Source of the DNA: Stutzerimonas urumqiensis
Lineage (GTDB): Bacteria > Pseudomonadota > Gammaproteobacteria > Pseudomonadales > Pseudomonadaceae
Assembly (NCBI RefSeq): GCF_003640395.1
Contig: NZ_RBZQ01000003.1
Span: 124,001-188,000, forward strand
Length of the DNA: 64,000 bases
Direction of reading: 5' to 3'
The notes under the pieces were generated by a model that saw only the letters and a program-made list of their open reading frames with translations, was not told the DNA's origin and searched no databases. The position numbers and the translations under genes are program-made. How positions within the stretch are numbered: position 1 is the first letter of the stretch; every line of letters starts with the position of its first letter. Positions 19,262 through 32,382 of this stretch are shown in pieces.

Positions 19262-19884
19262 TGCTACGCACCGCCCTGCTGGCCGGCTCGGAACAGGGGA
19301 TCAACCGCCTCCTGCGCCTGGACCCGACGGCCCTGTCCCGCCTGGCGCGCCTCAGCGGGACGCTGATCGAGGTGCGCTGCACGCAGCCGGACCTGACCCT
19401 GTTCGTCATGGCCGATGACCAGGGCCTGCGCCTCGCCGCGCAATGGGATGGCACGCCGGACTGCACCCTGCATGCACCGGCCAGCAGCCTTGCGCGCCTT
19501 GCCGTCAGCCCGCACAAGACCGCGATCCTGCACGAACCTCACGTCCGCCTGGAGGGCGACAGCGCTGCCCTGATGTCGCTGGCCGAGGTGTTGCAGAGCC
19601 TCGAACTGGACTGGGAACACGAGCTGTCCCGCTGGCTCGGACCGGTCGGCACCCAGCTGCTCGGGGACGCCGTGCGCAAACAGGGCCGGTGGCTGCGGCA
19701 GAGCGGCCACAGCCTGCAGCAGAACCTGGCCGAATACCTCGCCGAAGAAGCCCGTGCGCTCGTCGGAACACAGGAAGCGGAAGCCCGCTTTTCGGAGCTG
19801 GACGAGCTGAAGCTGCGCCTGGACCGCCTGGATGCCCGTATCGCCCGCCTAACCCCCGTCTCCGAGCCCCACGACCCAGCATGA
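19261..19884 (+). CDS. ubiJ: ubiquinone biosynthesis accessory factor UbiJ
   Basis: 207-residue soluble protein with an N-terminal SCP2 sterol-carrier-like lipid-binding domain (about 15-115) and a C-terminal helical/coiled-coil stretch (about 150-200). In Escherichia coli UbiJ binds ubiquinone intermediates and scaffolds the soluble Ubi complex with UbiK. Sequence conservation of the family is low, so the call rests on the SCP2 fold and the position between ubiE and ubiB, with overlaps at both ends (TGATG and ATGA). Confidence 0.9.
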   Translation: MLRTALLAGSEQGINRLLRLDPTALSRLARLSGTLIEVRCTQPDLTLFVMADDQGLRLAAQWDGTPDCTLHAPASSLARLAVSPHKTAILHEPHVRLEGDSAALMSLAEVLQSLELDWEHELSRWLGPVGTQLLGDAVRKQGRWLRQSGHSLQQNLAEYLAEEARALVGTQEAEARFSELDELKLRLDRLDARIARLTPVSEPHDPA

Positions 19885-21491
19885 AGCTGTTCTCTGCCAC
19901 CCGGCGCCTGTTCCGCATCCTTCTGGTGGTCATCCGATACCGGCTGGACGACATCCTGTTCGACATGCCGATGCCCTGGTGGCTGCGGGCGACCGGCCTG
20001 CTGTTGCCGTGGCGCTGGATTCCCCGTGCCCGCCCGCGTCTGTCGCGCGGTGCCCGCATTCGCCTGGCGCTCGAAGGGCTCGGGCCGATCTTCATCAAGT
20101 TCGGCCAGCTGTTGTCCACCCGGCGCGACCTGATGCCGCCGGACATCGCCGACGAGCTGGCGATGCTGCAGGACAGGGTGCCGCCGTTCAGCTCCGAGGC
20201 GGCCAAGGCACTGATCGAGGAACAGCTGGGCGCACCGGTCGAGACGGTGTTCGCCCGCTTCGACAGCAAGCCGCTGGCATCGGCCTCGGTGGCGCAGGTG
20301 CATGCCGCCAGGCTGCGCACGGGCGAAGAGGTCGTCGTCAAGGTGATCCGCCCCAACCTGCGCCCCATCATCGGTCAGGACATCGCCTGGCTGTTCCTGC
20401 TCGCCAAGGCGGCCGAGCGCGCCTCCACCGAAGCGCGGCGCCTGCACCTGGTCGAAGTGGTCGACGATTACGCCCGCACCATCTATGACGAGCTCGACCT
20501 GCTGCGCGAAGCAGCCAACAGCAGCCAGCTCAAGCGTAACTTCGAGGATTCGCGCTTGCTCTACGTGCCCCAGGTCTACTGGGATTACTGCCGGCCCAAA
20601 GTGCTGGTGATGGAGCGGATCTACGGCATTCCGGTCACCGACATGGCGGCGCTCGCCGACCAGCAGACCGACATGAAGCTCCTGGCCGAGCGCGGCGTCG
20701 AGATCTTCTTCACCCAGGTGTTCCGCGACAGCTTCTTCCACGCCGACATGCATCCGGGGAACATCTTCGTCAGCACCACGCAGCCCTGGAATCCCCAGTA
20801 CATCGCGGTCGACTGCGGCATCATCGGCAGCCTCACGCCCGAGGACCAGGACTACCTGGCGCGCAACCTCATGGCGTTCTTCAAGCGCGACTACCGCAAG
20901 GTCGCCCAGTTGCACATCGACTCAGGCTGGGTGCCGGCGGAGACCAAGGTCAACGAGTTCGAGGCGGCCATCCGCACGGTCTGCGAGCCGATCTTCGAGA
21001 AGCCGCTGAAGGACATTTCCTTCGGCCAGCTGTTGATCCGCCTGTTCCAGGTCGCACGGCGCTTCAACATGGAGGTCCAGCCGCAGCTCGTCCTGCTGCA
21101 GAAGACGCTGCTCAACATCGAAGGGCTCGGCCGTGAGTTGTACCCGGAGCTCGATCTCTGGGCGACCGGCCAGCCCTACCTCGAGCGTTGGATGCGCGAG
21201 CGCATGAGCCCCAAGCAGCTGATCAAGAACGTGCATGCCCAGGTCGAGCAGATACCGCACCTGGCGAACATGACGCGCGACCTGCTCGAACGCATGTCGC
21301 GCCCGCATGCCGACAACCCTCCGCCGCCCTGGCAGCACCGCCGTTCCGACTGGGGCCTGCGCCTGGTCGGCGCGCTGTTGCTGGGCAGCGGGGCCATGCT
21401 CGCCGCTACCGCCGAGAATGCCGCGGCACTGGCCGCCTGGCCGGCCTGGGTCATGCTGGTTACCGGCGTTTTCATTGTCCTGCGCCAATAG
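19881..21491 (+). CDS. ubiB: ubiquinone biosynthesis protein kinase-like UbiB
   Basis: Atypical ABC1/ADCK kinase-like ATPase needed for ubiquinone synthesis. From the ATG at 19881, overlapping the ubiJ stop (ATGA), 536 aa. The KxGQ signature appears as [16 protein letters not shown] (about 70), the modified nucleotide-binding loop is [11 protein letters not shown], and the catalytic region reads [12 protein letters not shown] and VDCGIIG. Two C-terminal membrane helices (about 495-535) anchor it in the inner membrane. Confidence 0.96.
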   Translation: MKLFSATRRLFRILLVVIRYRLDDILFDMPMPWWLRATGLLLPWRWIPRARPRLSRGARIRLALEGLGPIFIKFGQLLSTRRDLMPPDIADELAMLQDRVPPFSSEAAKALIEEQLGAPVETVFARFDSKPLASASVAQVHAARLRTGEEVVVKVIRPNLRPIIGQDIAWLFLLAKAAERASTEARRLHLVEVVDDYARTIYDELDLLREAANSSQLKRNFEDSRLLYVPQVYWDYCRPKVLVMERIYGIPVTDMAALADQQTDMKLLAERGVEIFFTQVFRDSFFHADMHPGNIFVSTTQPWNPQYIAVDCGIIGSLTPEDQDYLARNLMAFFKRDYRKVAQLHIDSGWVPAETKVNEFEAAIRTVCEPIFEKPLKDISFGQLLIRLFQVARRFNMEVQPQLVLLQKTLLNIEGLGRELYPELDLWATGQPYLERWMRERMSPKQLIKNVHAQVEQIPHLANMTRDLLERMSRPHADNPPPPWQHRRSDWGLRLVGALLLGSGAMLAATAENAAALAAWPAWVMLVTGVFIVLRQ

Positions 21492-21540
21492 CCATGACCG
21501 GAAGGCGCTGGCACACTTGGCCGCCACGGGAGAATCGACG

Positions 21541-21936
21541 ATGAGCTGGCTGGACGAAATCAACTGGAACGCCGAAGGACTGGTCCCGGCCATTGCGCAG
21601 GACCACCGCAGCGGCCGCATCCTGATGATGGCGTGGATGAACCGCGAAGCGCTCGCACTGACCGCCGACGAAGGCCGCGCCATCTATTGGTCACGTTCGC
21701 GTGGCAAGCTGTGGCGCAAGGGCGAGGAGTCCGGGCACGTGCAGAAGCTGCACGAGCTGCGGCTCGATTGCGACGCCGACGTGGTGGTGCTGATGGTCGA
21801 GCAACTGGGCCGGATCGCCTGCCACACCGGGCGGGAAAGCTGCTTTTATCGCGTTTATCGGGACGGGGACTGGCACACCGTCGACCCGGTGCTCAAGGAC
21901 CCGACCGTCATCTACGGAGGCAGCGGCCATGCATGA
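21541..21936 (+). CDS. hisI: phosphoribosyl-AMP cyclohydrolase
   Basis: Third step of histidine synthesis, opening the adenine ring of PR-AMP. 131 aa from the ATG at 21541; the zinc ligands lie in LDCDADVVV and [11 protein letters not shown]. The protein is separate from the PR-ATP pyrophosphatase, unlike the fused HisIE of enterics. It lies 49 bp after ubiB and overlaps hisE by 8 bp. Upstream open frame within ubiB is a shadow. Confidence 0.96.
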   Translation: MSWLDEINWNAEGLVPAIAQDHRSGRILMMAWMNREALALTADEGRAIYWSRSRGKLWRKGEESGHVQKLHELRLDCDADVVVLMVEQLGRIACHTGRESCFYRVYRDGDWHTVDPVLKDPTVIYGGSGHA

Positions 21937-22261
21937 CACCTTCGCTCGCCTGGCCGAGGTCCTCGAAGCGCGCAAAGGCGCCGAGCCGGAGTCCTCCTAC
22001 GTGGCCAGCCTGTACCACAAGGGCCTGAACAAGATTCTCGAAAAGGTCGGCGAGGAGTCGGTGGAAACCCTGCTCGCGGCCAAGGATGCAGCCGTCAGCG
22101 GTAATTGCGACGAGCTGATCTACGAAACCGCCGACCTCTGGTTTCATACTTTGGTCATGCTCGCCGCGCTCGGCCAGCATCCCCAGGCGGTACTGGACGA
22201 GCTGGACCGGCGCTTCGGTCTCTCGGGACATGCGGAAAAGGCCGCGCGTCCGCAAACCTGA
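21929..22261 (+). CDS. hisE: phosphoribosyl-ATP pyrophosphatase
   Basis: Second step of histidine synthesis, PR-ATP to PR-AMP plus pyrophosphate. 110-residue all-alpha MazG-like protein; the [16 protein letters not shown] segment carries the acidic metal-binding residues, and [20 protein letters not shown] completes the fold. The ATG at 21929 overlaps the end of hisI, which suggests coupled translation. Followed 21 bp later by tatA. Confidence 0.96.
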   Translation: MHDTFARLAEVLEARKGAEPESSYVASLYHKGLNKILEKVGEESVETLLAAKDAAVSGNCDELIYETADLWFHTLVMLAALGQHPQAVLDELDRRFGLSGHAEKAARPQT

Positions 22262-22282
22262 TTCACTTTCGGAGATAGCACC

Positions 22283-22513
22283 ATGGGCTTGGGCGGCATT
22301 AGCGTCTGGCAACTTCTGATCATCCTTCTCATCGTCGTGATGCTGTTCGGCACCAAGCGCCTGAAGGGGCTGGGCTCGGACCTTGGCGATGCGATCAAGG
22401 GTTTCCGCAAATCGATGGGTACCGAGGAAGACAAGCCCGGCGTGGAAGAGAAACGCACCCACACCATCGATGCCGAACACCGCAAGGTCGAAGAACCCAC
22501 CCGCAAGGACTGA
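22283..22513 (+). CDS. tatA: twin-arginine translocase subunit TatA
   Basis: Pore-forming subunit of the Tat exporter of folded proteins. 76 aa: periplasmic-side N-terminus, one membrane helix ([17 protein letters not shown]), the FG hinge and amphipathic helix [16 protein letters not shown], then a charged tail. Operon order tatABC after hisE is the Pseudomonas arrangement. Tat substrates are encoded nearby, for example the DUF839 protein at 55835-57316. Confidence 0.96.
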   Translation: MGLGGISVWQLLIILLIVVMLFGTKRLKGLGSDLGDAIKGFRKSMGTEEDKPGVEEKRTHTIDAEHRKVEEPTRKD

Positions 22514-22599
22514 GGTTCGATCGACCAGCAGTGCCGTCGCCAACTGCGCCAGCGAGTGGCCGGCACGGCTGACCCGAAGTCTTACGAGAGCGTGATCTG

Positions 22600-23000
<401 letters not shown>

Positions 23001-23004
<4 letters not shown>

Positions 23005-23816
23005 GCGATGCATCCGGCCACGACCAGGAAATGCCCCTGGTCGCCCACCTCACCGAGCTGCGCAAGCGCATCCTGCGCTGCGTCGTGGCGATTCTGCTGC
23101 TGTTCGGCGGGCTGTTCTATTTTTCCCAGCAGATCTACGCGATGGTCGCCGCACCGCTGAGGGCTTACCTGCCCGAAGGCGCGACCATGATCGCCACCGG
23201 CGTGGCCTCGCCGTTCCTCACGCCGTTCAAGCTGACCTTGATGGTGGCGCTCTTTCTGTCCATGCCCATCGTGCTGCACCAGATCTGGGGCTTCATCGCG
23301 CCCGGCCTGTACAAGCACGAGAAGCGCATCGCCGTGCCGCTGCTGATTTCGAGCATCTTCCTGTTCTACGGCGGCATGGCCTTCGCCTACTTCGTGGTAT
23401 TCCCGATCATGTTCGGCTTCTTCGCCAGCGTGACTCCTGAGGGGGTGGCGATGATGACGGACATCGGGCAGTACCTGGATTTCGTCCTGACACTCTTCTT
23501 CGCCTTCGGCGTCGCGTTCGAGATTCCTGTGGCGACCTTCCTGCTGATCTGGGTGGGTATCGTCGACGTCGAGACGCTGCGCAAGAGCCGTCCCTACGTG
23601 ATCGTGGGCTGCTTCGTCGTCGGCATGGTGCTGACCCCGCCCGACGTGTTCTCCCAATCGCTGCTCGCCATTCCGATGTGGCTGCTGTTCGAGGCGGGCC
23701 TCATCTGCGGCGGCATGCTCGGCAAGCGCGAGTCGCTGCTCGACAGCGAGGAGCGATTCGCCGGGGACGACGACAGCAAGCGGCCGCAGCCGCCCATGCC
23801 ACCCCACCAGCCGTGA
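23001..23816 (+). CDS. tatC: twin-arginine translocase subunit TatC
   Basis: Six-helix inner-membrane protein that recognises twin-arginine signal peptides. 271 aa with [14 protein letters not shown] in the cytoplasmic N-terminus (signal-peptide site), [28 protein letters not shown] and the late TM segments around [18 protein letters not shown]. Starts in the ATGA overlap with tatB and ends in a GTGA overlap with rsmE. Confidence 0.96.
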
Positions 23817-24520
23817 ACCTGCTCCTGCTCGGGCCCGATGACTTCGTCGGGCCGGGCCGTGTACGGCTGACGGACCGCCGCCTGCGCCATTTGATCGAAG
23901 TGCACCGCAGCGAAGCAGGTGCAACGCTTCGCGTCGGTGAGCTCGGCGGGCAGATGGGCGAAGGCCGCATTCTCCGGCTGGATGACCGACTCGCCGAACT
24001 CGACGTCAGCTTCGATCGCGACCCGCCGGCGAAGCTGCCGCTCACCGTCATCCTCGCCTTGCCACGCCCGAAGATGCTGCGTCGCGTGCTGCAGACGATC
24101 GCCAGCATGGGCGTGGCGCGGCTGGTGCTCATCAACAGCTACCGGGTGGAAAAAAGCTTCTGGCAGACACCCTTCCTGGCGCCCGCGGCGATTCGCGAGC
24201 AACTGATCCTGGGCCTCGAACAGGCCCGCGACACCCGCCTGCCGGACGTCATCCTCGAGAAACGCTTCAAACCCTTCGTCGAAGACCGCCTGCCGGGGCT
24301 GATCGCCGGCACACACGCCCTGGTGGGCCATCCCGGCGACTTTCCGCCTTGTCCGCGTGGCGTGGATGGCGCCGTGTCGCTGGCGATCGGCCCTGAAGGT
24401 GGCTGGATTCCCTACGAAGTCGACAAGCTCGTCGAAGCCGGCATGACGCCCGTCCAGCTGGGCGAGCGTATCCTGCGCGTCGAAACGGCCGTCACCGCGC
24501 TGATCGCCCGGCTGTTCTGA
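23813..24520 (+). CDS. rsmE: 16S rRNA (uracil-1498-N3)-methyltransferase
   Basis: SPOUT-family RNA methyltransferase acting on U1498 of 16S rRNA. 235 aa from the GTG at 23813 ([13 protein letters not shown]), which overlaps the tatC stop as GTGA; the reading frame is open further upstream but only inside tatC. N-terminal PUA-like domain, then the SAM-binding knot with LAIGPEGGW and [11 protein letters not shown]. Standard neighbour of tatC in Pseudomonas. Confidence 0.94.
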   Translation: MNLLLLGPDDFVGPGRVRLTDRRLRHLIEVHRSEAGATLRVGELGGQMGEGRILRLDDRLAELDVSFDRDPPAKLPLTVILALPRPKMLRRVLQTIASMGVARLVLINSYRVEKSFWQTPFLAPAAIREQLILGLEQARDTRLPDVILEKRFKPFVEDRLPGLIAGTHALVGHPGDFPPCPRGVDGAVSLAIGPEGGWIPYEVDKLVEAGMTPVQLGERILRVETAVTALIARLF

Positions 24521-24615
24521 TCGCCGCGCCTGGCGGCCCAACGACGACGATGAAAGGCCGGCACTCCGTGCCCGGCGCAGGAGTCACAGCAAGACCCAGG
24601 CGACCGGAGACTGCC

Positions 24616-25044
24616 ATGCGACCGCTGACCATCGACCTCGACCGACTGCGCCAGGCCATCGACAGCCAGGACCTTGCCGAGCATTACCTCGACCAGCAGA
24701 GCGGCGATATTCGCGCGGTGATGCCGGGCGACCCGGTCCCCGGAGCCGATGAGAAATACGATATCGAGCCTGACCGCTACCTGCCGATCGAGCGGCTCGA
24801 CCTCGCCCAGCAGATCGCCATGCGCGAGGCGTTTCTCTACACCCTGCACGACCCCGATGCGCATGCCGCCCACGCGGTACTGACCGAAGCGCTCGCCGGC
24901 CGCAAGCCCCTGCGCACGTTCGACTTCAAGCTCGAGGACTTTCCCCGCATCAAGGACCACTGGCTCCGCTATCAAGCCGTGCAGCTGCGCGAATACGCCA
25001 TCACCTGGCTGCATGACAAAGGCCTGGAGCCATCCCGCTACTGA
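24616..25044 (+). CDS. UPF0158-like family protein
   Basis: 142 aa from the ATG at 24616, chosen for its GGAG 7 bp upstream and because the 22 residues before it look non-coding. Soluble, acidic, with MRPLTIDLDRLRQAID, HYLDQQSGDI, RYLPIERLDLAQQIAMREAF and a C-terminal WLRYQAVQLREYAITWL. These resemble the UPF0158 family of uncharacterised bacterial proteins as I remember it. No catalytic motif is obvious. Lies 95 bp after rsmE and 27 bp before the next gene. Confidence 0.7.
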   Translation: MRPLTIDLDRLRQAIDSQDLAEHYLDQQSGDIRAVMPGDPVPGADEKYDIEPDRYLPIERLDLAQQIAMREAFLYTLHDPDAHAAHAVLTEALAGRKPLRTFDFKLEDFPRIKDHWLRYQAVQLREYAITWLHDKGLEPSRY

Positions 25045-25071
25045 CCCGCCAACGGAGGCATCGCCACGCTC

Positions 25072-25419
25072 ATGGACGCATCGGCCATCCAGACCTTTTG
25101 CCTGGGCCTGCCCGGCGCCCGCATGGCCATCCAGTGGGGCGGCGTGCATGTCTTCCAGGTTGCCGACCGCAAGATGTTCGCCACGCTGCACCTCCCGCAC
25201 GGCGGTTCGCTGGCCTTCAAGGTCGACGACGACCTGTTCATCGGCTATTGCGATCGTCCGGGCTTCCGGCCGGCGCCTTACCTGGCGCGTGCCCACTGGG
25301 TGAGCCTGAGCGACCCGACCGTCCTGGCAACGCACGAATTGCAGGACCTGCTGACCCGCTCGCATCAACTGGTCGTGCGGCGCCTGCCCCGCCGGCAGCA
25401 GGTCGGCCTGCTGCTGTGA
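25072..25419 (+). CDS. MmcQ/YjbR family protein
   Basis: 115 residues with the YjbR-fold signatures FCLGLPGA near the N-terminus, VADRKMFATLH and SLAFKVDDDL, then a short C-terminal region with several Arg residues. The family has a CyaY-like double-wing fold and is often called DNA-binding, though function is mostly unproven. ATG at 25072, probably read with the preceding gene. Convergent with dtd, whose stop is 9 bp away. Confidence 0.82.
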   Translation: MDASAIQTFCLGLPGARMAIQWGGVHVFQVADRKMFATLHLPHGGSLAFKVDDDLFIGYCDRPGFRPAPYLARAHWVSLSDPTVLATHELQDLLTRSHQLVVRRLPRRQQVGLLL

Positions 25420-25428
25420 GCCAGCCGC

Positions 25429-25866
25429 TCAGGTTTCCAGCAGAAAGGTCACCGGTCCGTCGTTGAGGAGATGGACCTGCATGTTCGCGCCGAACCGACC
25501 GCTGGCCACCGGCGCATGGCGTGCGCGCGCCTGCATCAGCAGGTAATCGAACAACGCCTCGCCGTCGGCCGGTGGCGCGGCGCTGGAGAAACTCGGGCGC
25601 AAACCGCTGCGCGTGTCGGCCGCCAGGGTGAATTGCGAGACCAGCAGCAAGCCACCGGCCACATCGACGAGCGAGCGGTTCATGCGGTCCTGCTCATCGC
25701 TGAAAACACGGTAGTTGAGCAGGCGGTGAAGCAGCTTGTCGGCACGGGCCTGGTCGTCGCCACGCTCGACGCCGACGAAGGCGAGCAGCCCCTGGTCGAT
25801 GGCTCCGACCGTCTCCCCTGCGACGTCCACGCGCGCCTGGCGGACGCGCTGAATCAGCGCTTTCAT
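25429..25866 (-). CDS. dtd: D-aminoacyl-tRNA deacylase
   Basis: Removes D-amino acids (and Gly) mischarged on tRNAs. 145 aa with [15 protein letters not shown], the [12 protein letters not shown] motif and the cross-subunit Gly-Pro motif in [11 protein letters not shown] that gives chiral proofreading. The ATG at 25866 shares a base with the pip stop (TGATG), so the two genes are coupled. Convergent with the MmcQ/YjbR gene. Confidence 0.95.
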   Translation of the reverse strand: MKALIQRVRQARVDVAGETVGAIDQGLLAFVGVERGDDQARADKLLHRLLNYRVFSDEQDRMNRSLVDVAGGLLLVSQFTLAADTRSGLRPSFSSAAPPADGEALFDYLLMQARARHAPVASGRFGANMQVHLLNDGPVTFLLET

Positions 25867-26837
25867 CAGGCGTCGGCCGGCGGCAGGTCGAGCAAGCGAT
25901 GGGCGATGGCTTCGGCCGCACGTACCAGCGCATCGGTGATGCCCTGCTCGGAGGCCGAGTGGCCGGCGTCGCGGACGATCTGCAGCTCGCTGTTCGGCCA
26001 GGCCTCGTGCAACGCCCAGGCGTTGTCCAGCGGGCAGATCACGTCGTAGCGGCCGTGCACGATCACGCCGGGCAGGTAGGCGATCTTCGGCATGTCGCGC
26101 AGCAACTGGTCCGGCTCCAGGAAGGCATCGTTGACGAAGTAATGGCACTCGATGCGAGCGATCGACAACGCCCGATGCGGATCGGTGAACCGCTCGACGA
26201 CCTGCGTGTTCGGCCGCAGCGTCGCCGTGCGACCCTCCCAGCCCGACCAGGCCTTGGCGGCGCTCATCTGGGCGATCTGGTCGCTGCCGGTGAGCCGGCG
26301 GTAGAACGCCTGCATCAGGTTGCCGCGCTCCTCCACCGGGATCGGCGCGATGAAGTCCTGCCAATAATCGGGGAACAGACGGCTCGCACCGTCCTGGTAG
26401 AACCAATGAAAATCCTGCGGCCGGCAAAGAAAGATGCCGCGCAGAATCAGCGCCTGAACGCGATCCGGGTGGGCCTGCGCATAGGCCAGCGAGAGCGTCG
26501 ACCCCCAGGAACCACCGAACAGCACCCATTTGTCGATGCCGAGCTGCGTGCGGATGCGCTCCATGTCGGCGATCAGGTGGGCGGTCGTGTTGTTCTCCAG
26601 GCTCGCGTGCGGTGTGGAGCGGCCGCAGCCACGCTGATCGAAGGTGATGATGCGGTAGACGGTCGGATCGAAGAAGCGCCGGCTCAGCGCATCGCAACCG
26701 GCACCAGGCCCGCCGTGCACGAACAGGACCGGCAAGCCGTCGGGGCTGCCGCTTTCGTCGACATAGATCAGGTGTGGCGCTTCGACCGCCAGTTCATGGC
26801 GTGCGTAGGGTTTGATTTCCGGATGCAGGCTGTGCAT
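25866..26837 (-). CDS. pip: proline iminopeptidase
   Basis: Alpha/beta hydrolase (peptidase S33) that releases N-terminal proline. 323 aa from the ATG at 26837 ([20 protein letters not shown]), with GGGAG-type site upstream. Oxyanion motif HGGPGAGC near 45, nucleophile elbow GGSWGS (Ser about 114), Asp in VIVHGRYD and His in RDAGHSASE. Upstream partner of dtd, as in other pseudomonads. Confidence 0.94.
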   Translation of the reverse strand: MHSLHPEIKPYARHELAVEAPHLIYVDESGSPDGLPVLFVHGGPGAGCDALSRRFFDPTVYRIITFDQRGCGRSTPHASLENNTTAHLIADMERIRTQLGIDKWVLFGGSWGSTLSLAYAQAHPDRVQALILRGIFLCRPQDFHWFYQDGASRLFPDYWQDFIAPIPVEERGNLMQAFYRRLTGSDQIAQMSAAKAWSGWEGRTATLRPNTQVVERFTDPHRALSIARIECHYFVNDAFLEPDQLLRDMPKIAYLPGVIVHGRYDVICPLDNAWALHEAWPNSELQIVRDAGHSASEQGITDALVRAAEAIAHRLLDLPPADA

Positions 26838-26972
26838 AGGACGCTCCCGTTTCGATGCATGTCTGCCGGCCAGGCCAGAGGTGGCCGCCATCATAACGAG
26901 GAATGCGCCCGCGGGGCATGGCCGCGCGCGATTCGTCCCGGTGGCTGACGTGCGGCCCGATCGAGGGCCGAT

Positions 26973-27524
26973 CTACTTCGGCAGCTCGGCCCGCCAGATC
27001 AGCTCGCTGACGTCGTAGCCTCGGTCATGGGCGACGGCGAGCAGCCGGGCCTGGGTCTCTGGCGACACCTCGGGGGTGCGCGACAGCAACCAGAGGTACT
27101 CGCGATCGGGATGGCCGACGACAGCGGTCTGGTAGCCCTCATCGAGGTAGAGAATCCAGTACTCGCCGCGGGTCAGCGTCGGGAACAGCTCACTGAACCA
27201 GTTATCGAAGCGCACCCACAGCTTGTCCGTCTCGCCGGGCACCTGCGGCCAGGCTTCGCCCGTGGCGACCTGCCGCTCGCCGTCGAGCGTCAGGCAACTA
27301 TTGGTGACCGCGATCCGGCCATCGTCGCGCAACCGGTACTCCGCCTGGGACTGCACGCACTTGCGCTGGAAGAACATCGGCAACCGTGCCAGCTCGTACC
27401 AGGTGCCTTGGTAGCGCTCCAGGTCAACGTCGCCAACCGTCAGCGGCGGGATTTGCGGCGAGCTGGCACAGCCCGCCATGGCTAACGACAAGGCCAGAAA
27501 GCAACCACCGATGAACGTGCGCAT
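26973..27524 (-). CDS. blc: lipocalin family lipoprotein (Blc-like)
   Basis: Outer-membrane lipocalin thought to bind fatty acids or lysophospholipids. 183 aa from the ATG at 27524, preceded by GAGGAGA; a GTG 15 bp upstream is possible but unlikely. Signal peptide with lipobox AMAGC (Cys about 19), then the lipocalin signature DVDLERYQGTWYELARLP and the bacterial features NSCLTLDG and YWILYLDEGYQTAVVGHP. Next to a second small lipoprotein gene 48 bp upstream. Confidence 0.92.
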   Translation of the reverse strand: MRTFIGGCFLALSLAMAGCASSPQIPPLTVGDVDLERYQGTWYELARLPMFFQRKCVQSQAEYRLRDDGRIAVTNSCLTLDGERQVATGEAWPQVPGETDKLWVRFDNWFSELFPTLTRGEYWILYLDEGYQTAVVGHPDREYLWLLSRTPEVSPETQARLLAVAHDRGYDVSELIWRAELPK

Positions 27525-27572
27525 GGTCTCTCCTCGCACGCTCCCGGCAGCTGGCAGCCGGATCGGAGCGCG

Positions 27573-27824
27573 CTATTTCAATCCTTTGCCGGAGAACAGC
27601 AGGACCTGGTCTGCGGCGAACTGGATGCTGATGAACCGACTCTCGTCGCCCCACTGGCAACTGGATACGCCCAGCGCACCGGCGCACTCGGTCGGTTCAC
27701 CGAGCAGCGCTTCGACCTCCGCGCGGGGCATGCCGGGTTTGAGCCGGGCGAAATTGTCCTGGGTGACGGGGTTGCAACCAGCAAGCAGGGCGGTCGCGAG
27801 CAGGGCGGACAAAGGCAGACGCAT
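27573..27824 (-). CDS. small lipoprotein, DUF3862/BamE-like fold
   Basis: 83 aa from the ATG at 27824 with GGAG upstream. Signal peptide and lipobox LLAGC (Cys17), then NFARLKPGMPRAEVEALLGEP, the K-x-G-M-x-x-x-E-V-x-x-x-L-G-x-P pattern shared by small BamE/SmpA-like and DUF3862 lipoproteins, and a Cys pair (TECAG, SSCQW). Function unknown. Located just upstream of the lipocalin gene on the same strand, possibly an operon of envelope lipoproteins. The upstream 160 bp (27825-27986) show no gene. Confidence 0.8.
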   Translation of the reverse strand: MRLPLSALLATALLAGCNPVTQDNFARLKPGMPRAEVEALLGEPTECAGALGVSSCQWGDESRFISIQFAADQVLLFSGKGLK

Positions 27825-27986
27825 GAGGCAACTCCAACCTGACGCCGGCCGCAGCCAAGCCGCATGACCCGTCAGGTGATTAGTGTGGATAGTCGGTGGG
27901 GTGGTTCCATTGACGCGCCGCCATGCTTGATCGGCCATCCGGCGGAGCCCGGCGCGCGTGCGCCGGCAGTCTAGCGGGTCGTGGGA

Positions 27987-28589
27987 TCAGAAACGCGAGC
28001 CTGGTTCGCGGAGAAAGCGCGCCTCGGCATCGGTGCTCTCGCGGCCGAGGGCCTCGTTGCGGTGAGGAAATCGACCGAACCGTGCGATCACGTCGCGGTG
28101 CCGCACGGCATAGTCGAGAAAGCCGTCGAAAATGACGCGCTCGTCTCGATCGGCGATATCACGCAGCTGGGTGAAGCACTGGACGGACTGATCCTGCGCT
28201 GCGAGCTGCTCGGCATGCTCGAGTACCAGGTAGATGAACACGCGCTGGATCGGCGCCAGCAACATGTCGCCGCCCTGGGCCAGCCCGTCGCGCACCAGTT
28301 GCTGCGCGCGCGCATCGCCCGAGAAAGCGCGAGCCGTGTTGCGGAAGATCATGCGCGGCAGCTGGTCATGCAGCAGCACCAGCGCCAGCCAGCCCTCGGG
28401 CTGCTCGGCCCAGCCGTCGAGCTCGCCGGCCAGCGCCCGTTCGACGAGGTCGCCGAAGCGCTCGCGCGCCTCGGCATCCTGCTCGGCACGGTAGCCGAAC
28501 CACAACCGCTGCTTCTCGGCCGACACCTGCCCGGCCGTGCCGCCCTGGCCGAACCACCAGCGCAGAAGGTCATGCCAGGGCAGATTCAT
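27987..28589 (-). CDS. DUF924 family protein
   Basis: 200-residue all-helical protein of the DUF924 (TPR-like) family. From the ATG at 28589: LLRWWFG, RLWFGYRAEQDAEARERFGDLVERAL, LALVLLHDQLPRMIFRNTARAFSGD and FGRFPHRNEALGR are the conserved blocks. No enzyme activity is assigned to the family. It begins 13 bp after the fbp stop on the same strand, so is probably co-transcribed with fbp. A longer frame to 28673 runs inside fbp. Confidence 0.88.
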   Translation of the reverse strand: MNLPWHDLLRWWFGQGGTAGQVSAEKQRLWFGYRAEQDAEARERFGDLVERALAGELDGWAEQPEGWLALVLLHDQLPRMIFRNTARAFSGDARAQQLVRDGLAQGGDMLLAPIQRVFIYLVLEHAEQLAAQDQSVQCFTQLRDIADRDERVIFDGFLDYAVRHRDVIARFGRFPHRNEALGRESTDAEARFLREPGSRF

Positions 28590-28602
28590 CGGCGTGCGTC
28601 GC

Positions 28603-29613
28603 TCACGCCTTGTGGTACGCGGTGACGCGTTCGACTTCCTGCTTCGAGCCGAGGAAGACGGCCACCCGCTCATGCAGGGATTGCGGCTGGATGTCCATGA
28701 TGCGCTGGGTGCCGTTGGTGGCCGCGCCGCCCGCCTGTTCGATCAGCATCGACATGGGGTTGGCCTCGTACATCAGGCGCAGCTTGCCGGGCTTGGAGGG
28801 TTCGCGTGCGTCGCGCGGGTACATGAAGATGCCACCGCGCGTCAGGATGCGGTGCACGTCGGCGACCATCGAGGCGATCCAGCGCATGTTGTAGTTCTTC
28901 TCCAGCGGACCGGTTTCGCCCGCCAGCAGCTCCTCGACATAGCGCTTGACCGGCGCTTCCCAGTGCCGCTGGTTGGACATGTTGATGGCGAATTCGGCGG
29001 TGCTTTCCGGCACGCGGATGTTCTCGTGGGTCAGCACGAAGCTGCCCAGCTCGCGGTCCAGGGTGAAGCCTTTGACACCGTTGCCCAGCGTCAGCACCAG
29101 CATCGTCTGCGGGCCATAGATCGCATAGCCGGCGGCGACCTGCTGGGTCCCCGGCTGGAGGAAGGCATCCTCGCCGAGTGCGTCGTTCTGGCTGAAGCAT
29201 TCGCCCGGGCAGCGCAGCACCGAGAAGATGGTGCCGACCGAGACGTTGACGTCGATGTTCGACGAGCCGTCCAGCGGGTCGAACATCAGCAGGTAGGCGC
29301 CCTTGGGGAAGCGACCCGGAATCTGGTACGGCTTGTCCATTTCCTCGGAGGCCATGCCGGCGAGCGTGCCGCCCCACTCGTTGGCTTCGAGCAGGATCTC
29401 GTTGGACATGACGTCCAGCTTCTTCTGCACTTCGCCCTGCACGTTCTCGGTTTCCATGCTGCCCAGCACACCGCCGAGCGCCCCCTTGGATACCGCATGG
29501 CTGATCGCCTTGCAGGCCCGCGCCACGACCTCGACCAGGAAGCGAAGATCCGCCGGGGTGTCATGGCTGCGCGTCTGTTCGATCAGATAGCGGCTGAGGG
29601 TCGTACGTGACAT
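28603..29613 (-). CDS. fbp: class 1 fructose-1,6-bisphosphatase
   Basis: Gluconeogenic enzyme that hydrolyses fructose-1,6-bisphosphate. 336 aa with the metal-binding [20 protein letters not shown] (near 110-130), [11 protein letters not shown] and [23 protein letters not shown] lies upstream of the ATG at 29613. Together with glgP 115 bp upstream it forms a carbohydrate pair, although a hairpin between them may make them separate transcripts. Confidence 0.96.
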   Translation of the reverse strand: MSRTTLSRYLIEQTRSHDTPADLRFLVEVVARACKAISHAVSKGALGGVLGSMETENVQGEVQKKLDVMSNEILLEANEWGGTLAGMASEEMDKPYQIPGRFPKGAYLLMFDPLDGSSNIDVNVSVGTIFSVLRCPGECFSQNDALGEDAFLQPGTQQVAAGYAIYGPQTMLVLTLGNGVKGFTLDRELGSFVLTHENIRVPESTAEFAINMSNQRHWEAPVKRYVEELLAGETGPLEKNYNMRWIASMVADVHRILTRGGIFMYPRDAREPSKPGKLRLMYEANPMSMLIEQAGGAATNGTQRIMDIQPQSLHERVAVFLGSKQEVERVTAYHKA

Positions 29614-29635
29614 GGAAAGGCTCCAGGGTAGGGAA

Positions 29636-29661
29636 AACCGGCGCAGTGTAGCGCGCCGGTT
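29636..29661 (-). terminator. hairpin between glgP and fbp (probable terminator)
   Basis: Perfect 9-bp stem AACCGGCGC (29636-29644) / GCGCCGGTT (29653-29661), 8-base loop. On the minus strand the stem runs into TTTTCCC, so it may end the glgP transcript 67 bp after its stop, or sit in the fbp leader. A 14-bp palindrome GGGAGATATCTCCC lies just upstream at 29662-29675. Confidence 0.55.
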
Positions 29662-29727
29662 GGGAGATATCTCCCCTCAGACCCGTTGCCCCGCCGCCGA
29701 GTTCAGCGGTGCCGGCGATTGCTTCGC

Positions 29728-32184
<2,457 letters not shown>

Positions 32185-32382
32185 CGGCTGACCTCGCAGA
32201 GAGAAGTGGCTGTCCGGCGCGTTCCAGACGCGCCTGACGGTAATGAAAGCGGAGGATCGGCAGCTTTGCAGGTTTTCCCGCGAAGGCAGGCGACCGTCCG
32301 TCCAGATTTCGACTCGTCGGATCGGCTGGAATTTCCCCCGCTTGTCGTTATGATCGCGCGCCCCCTGCCCGCGTCCCGACCC

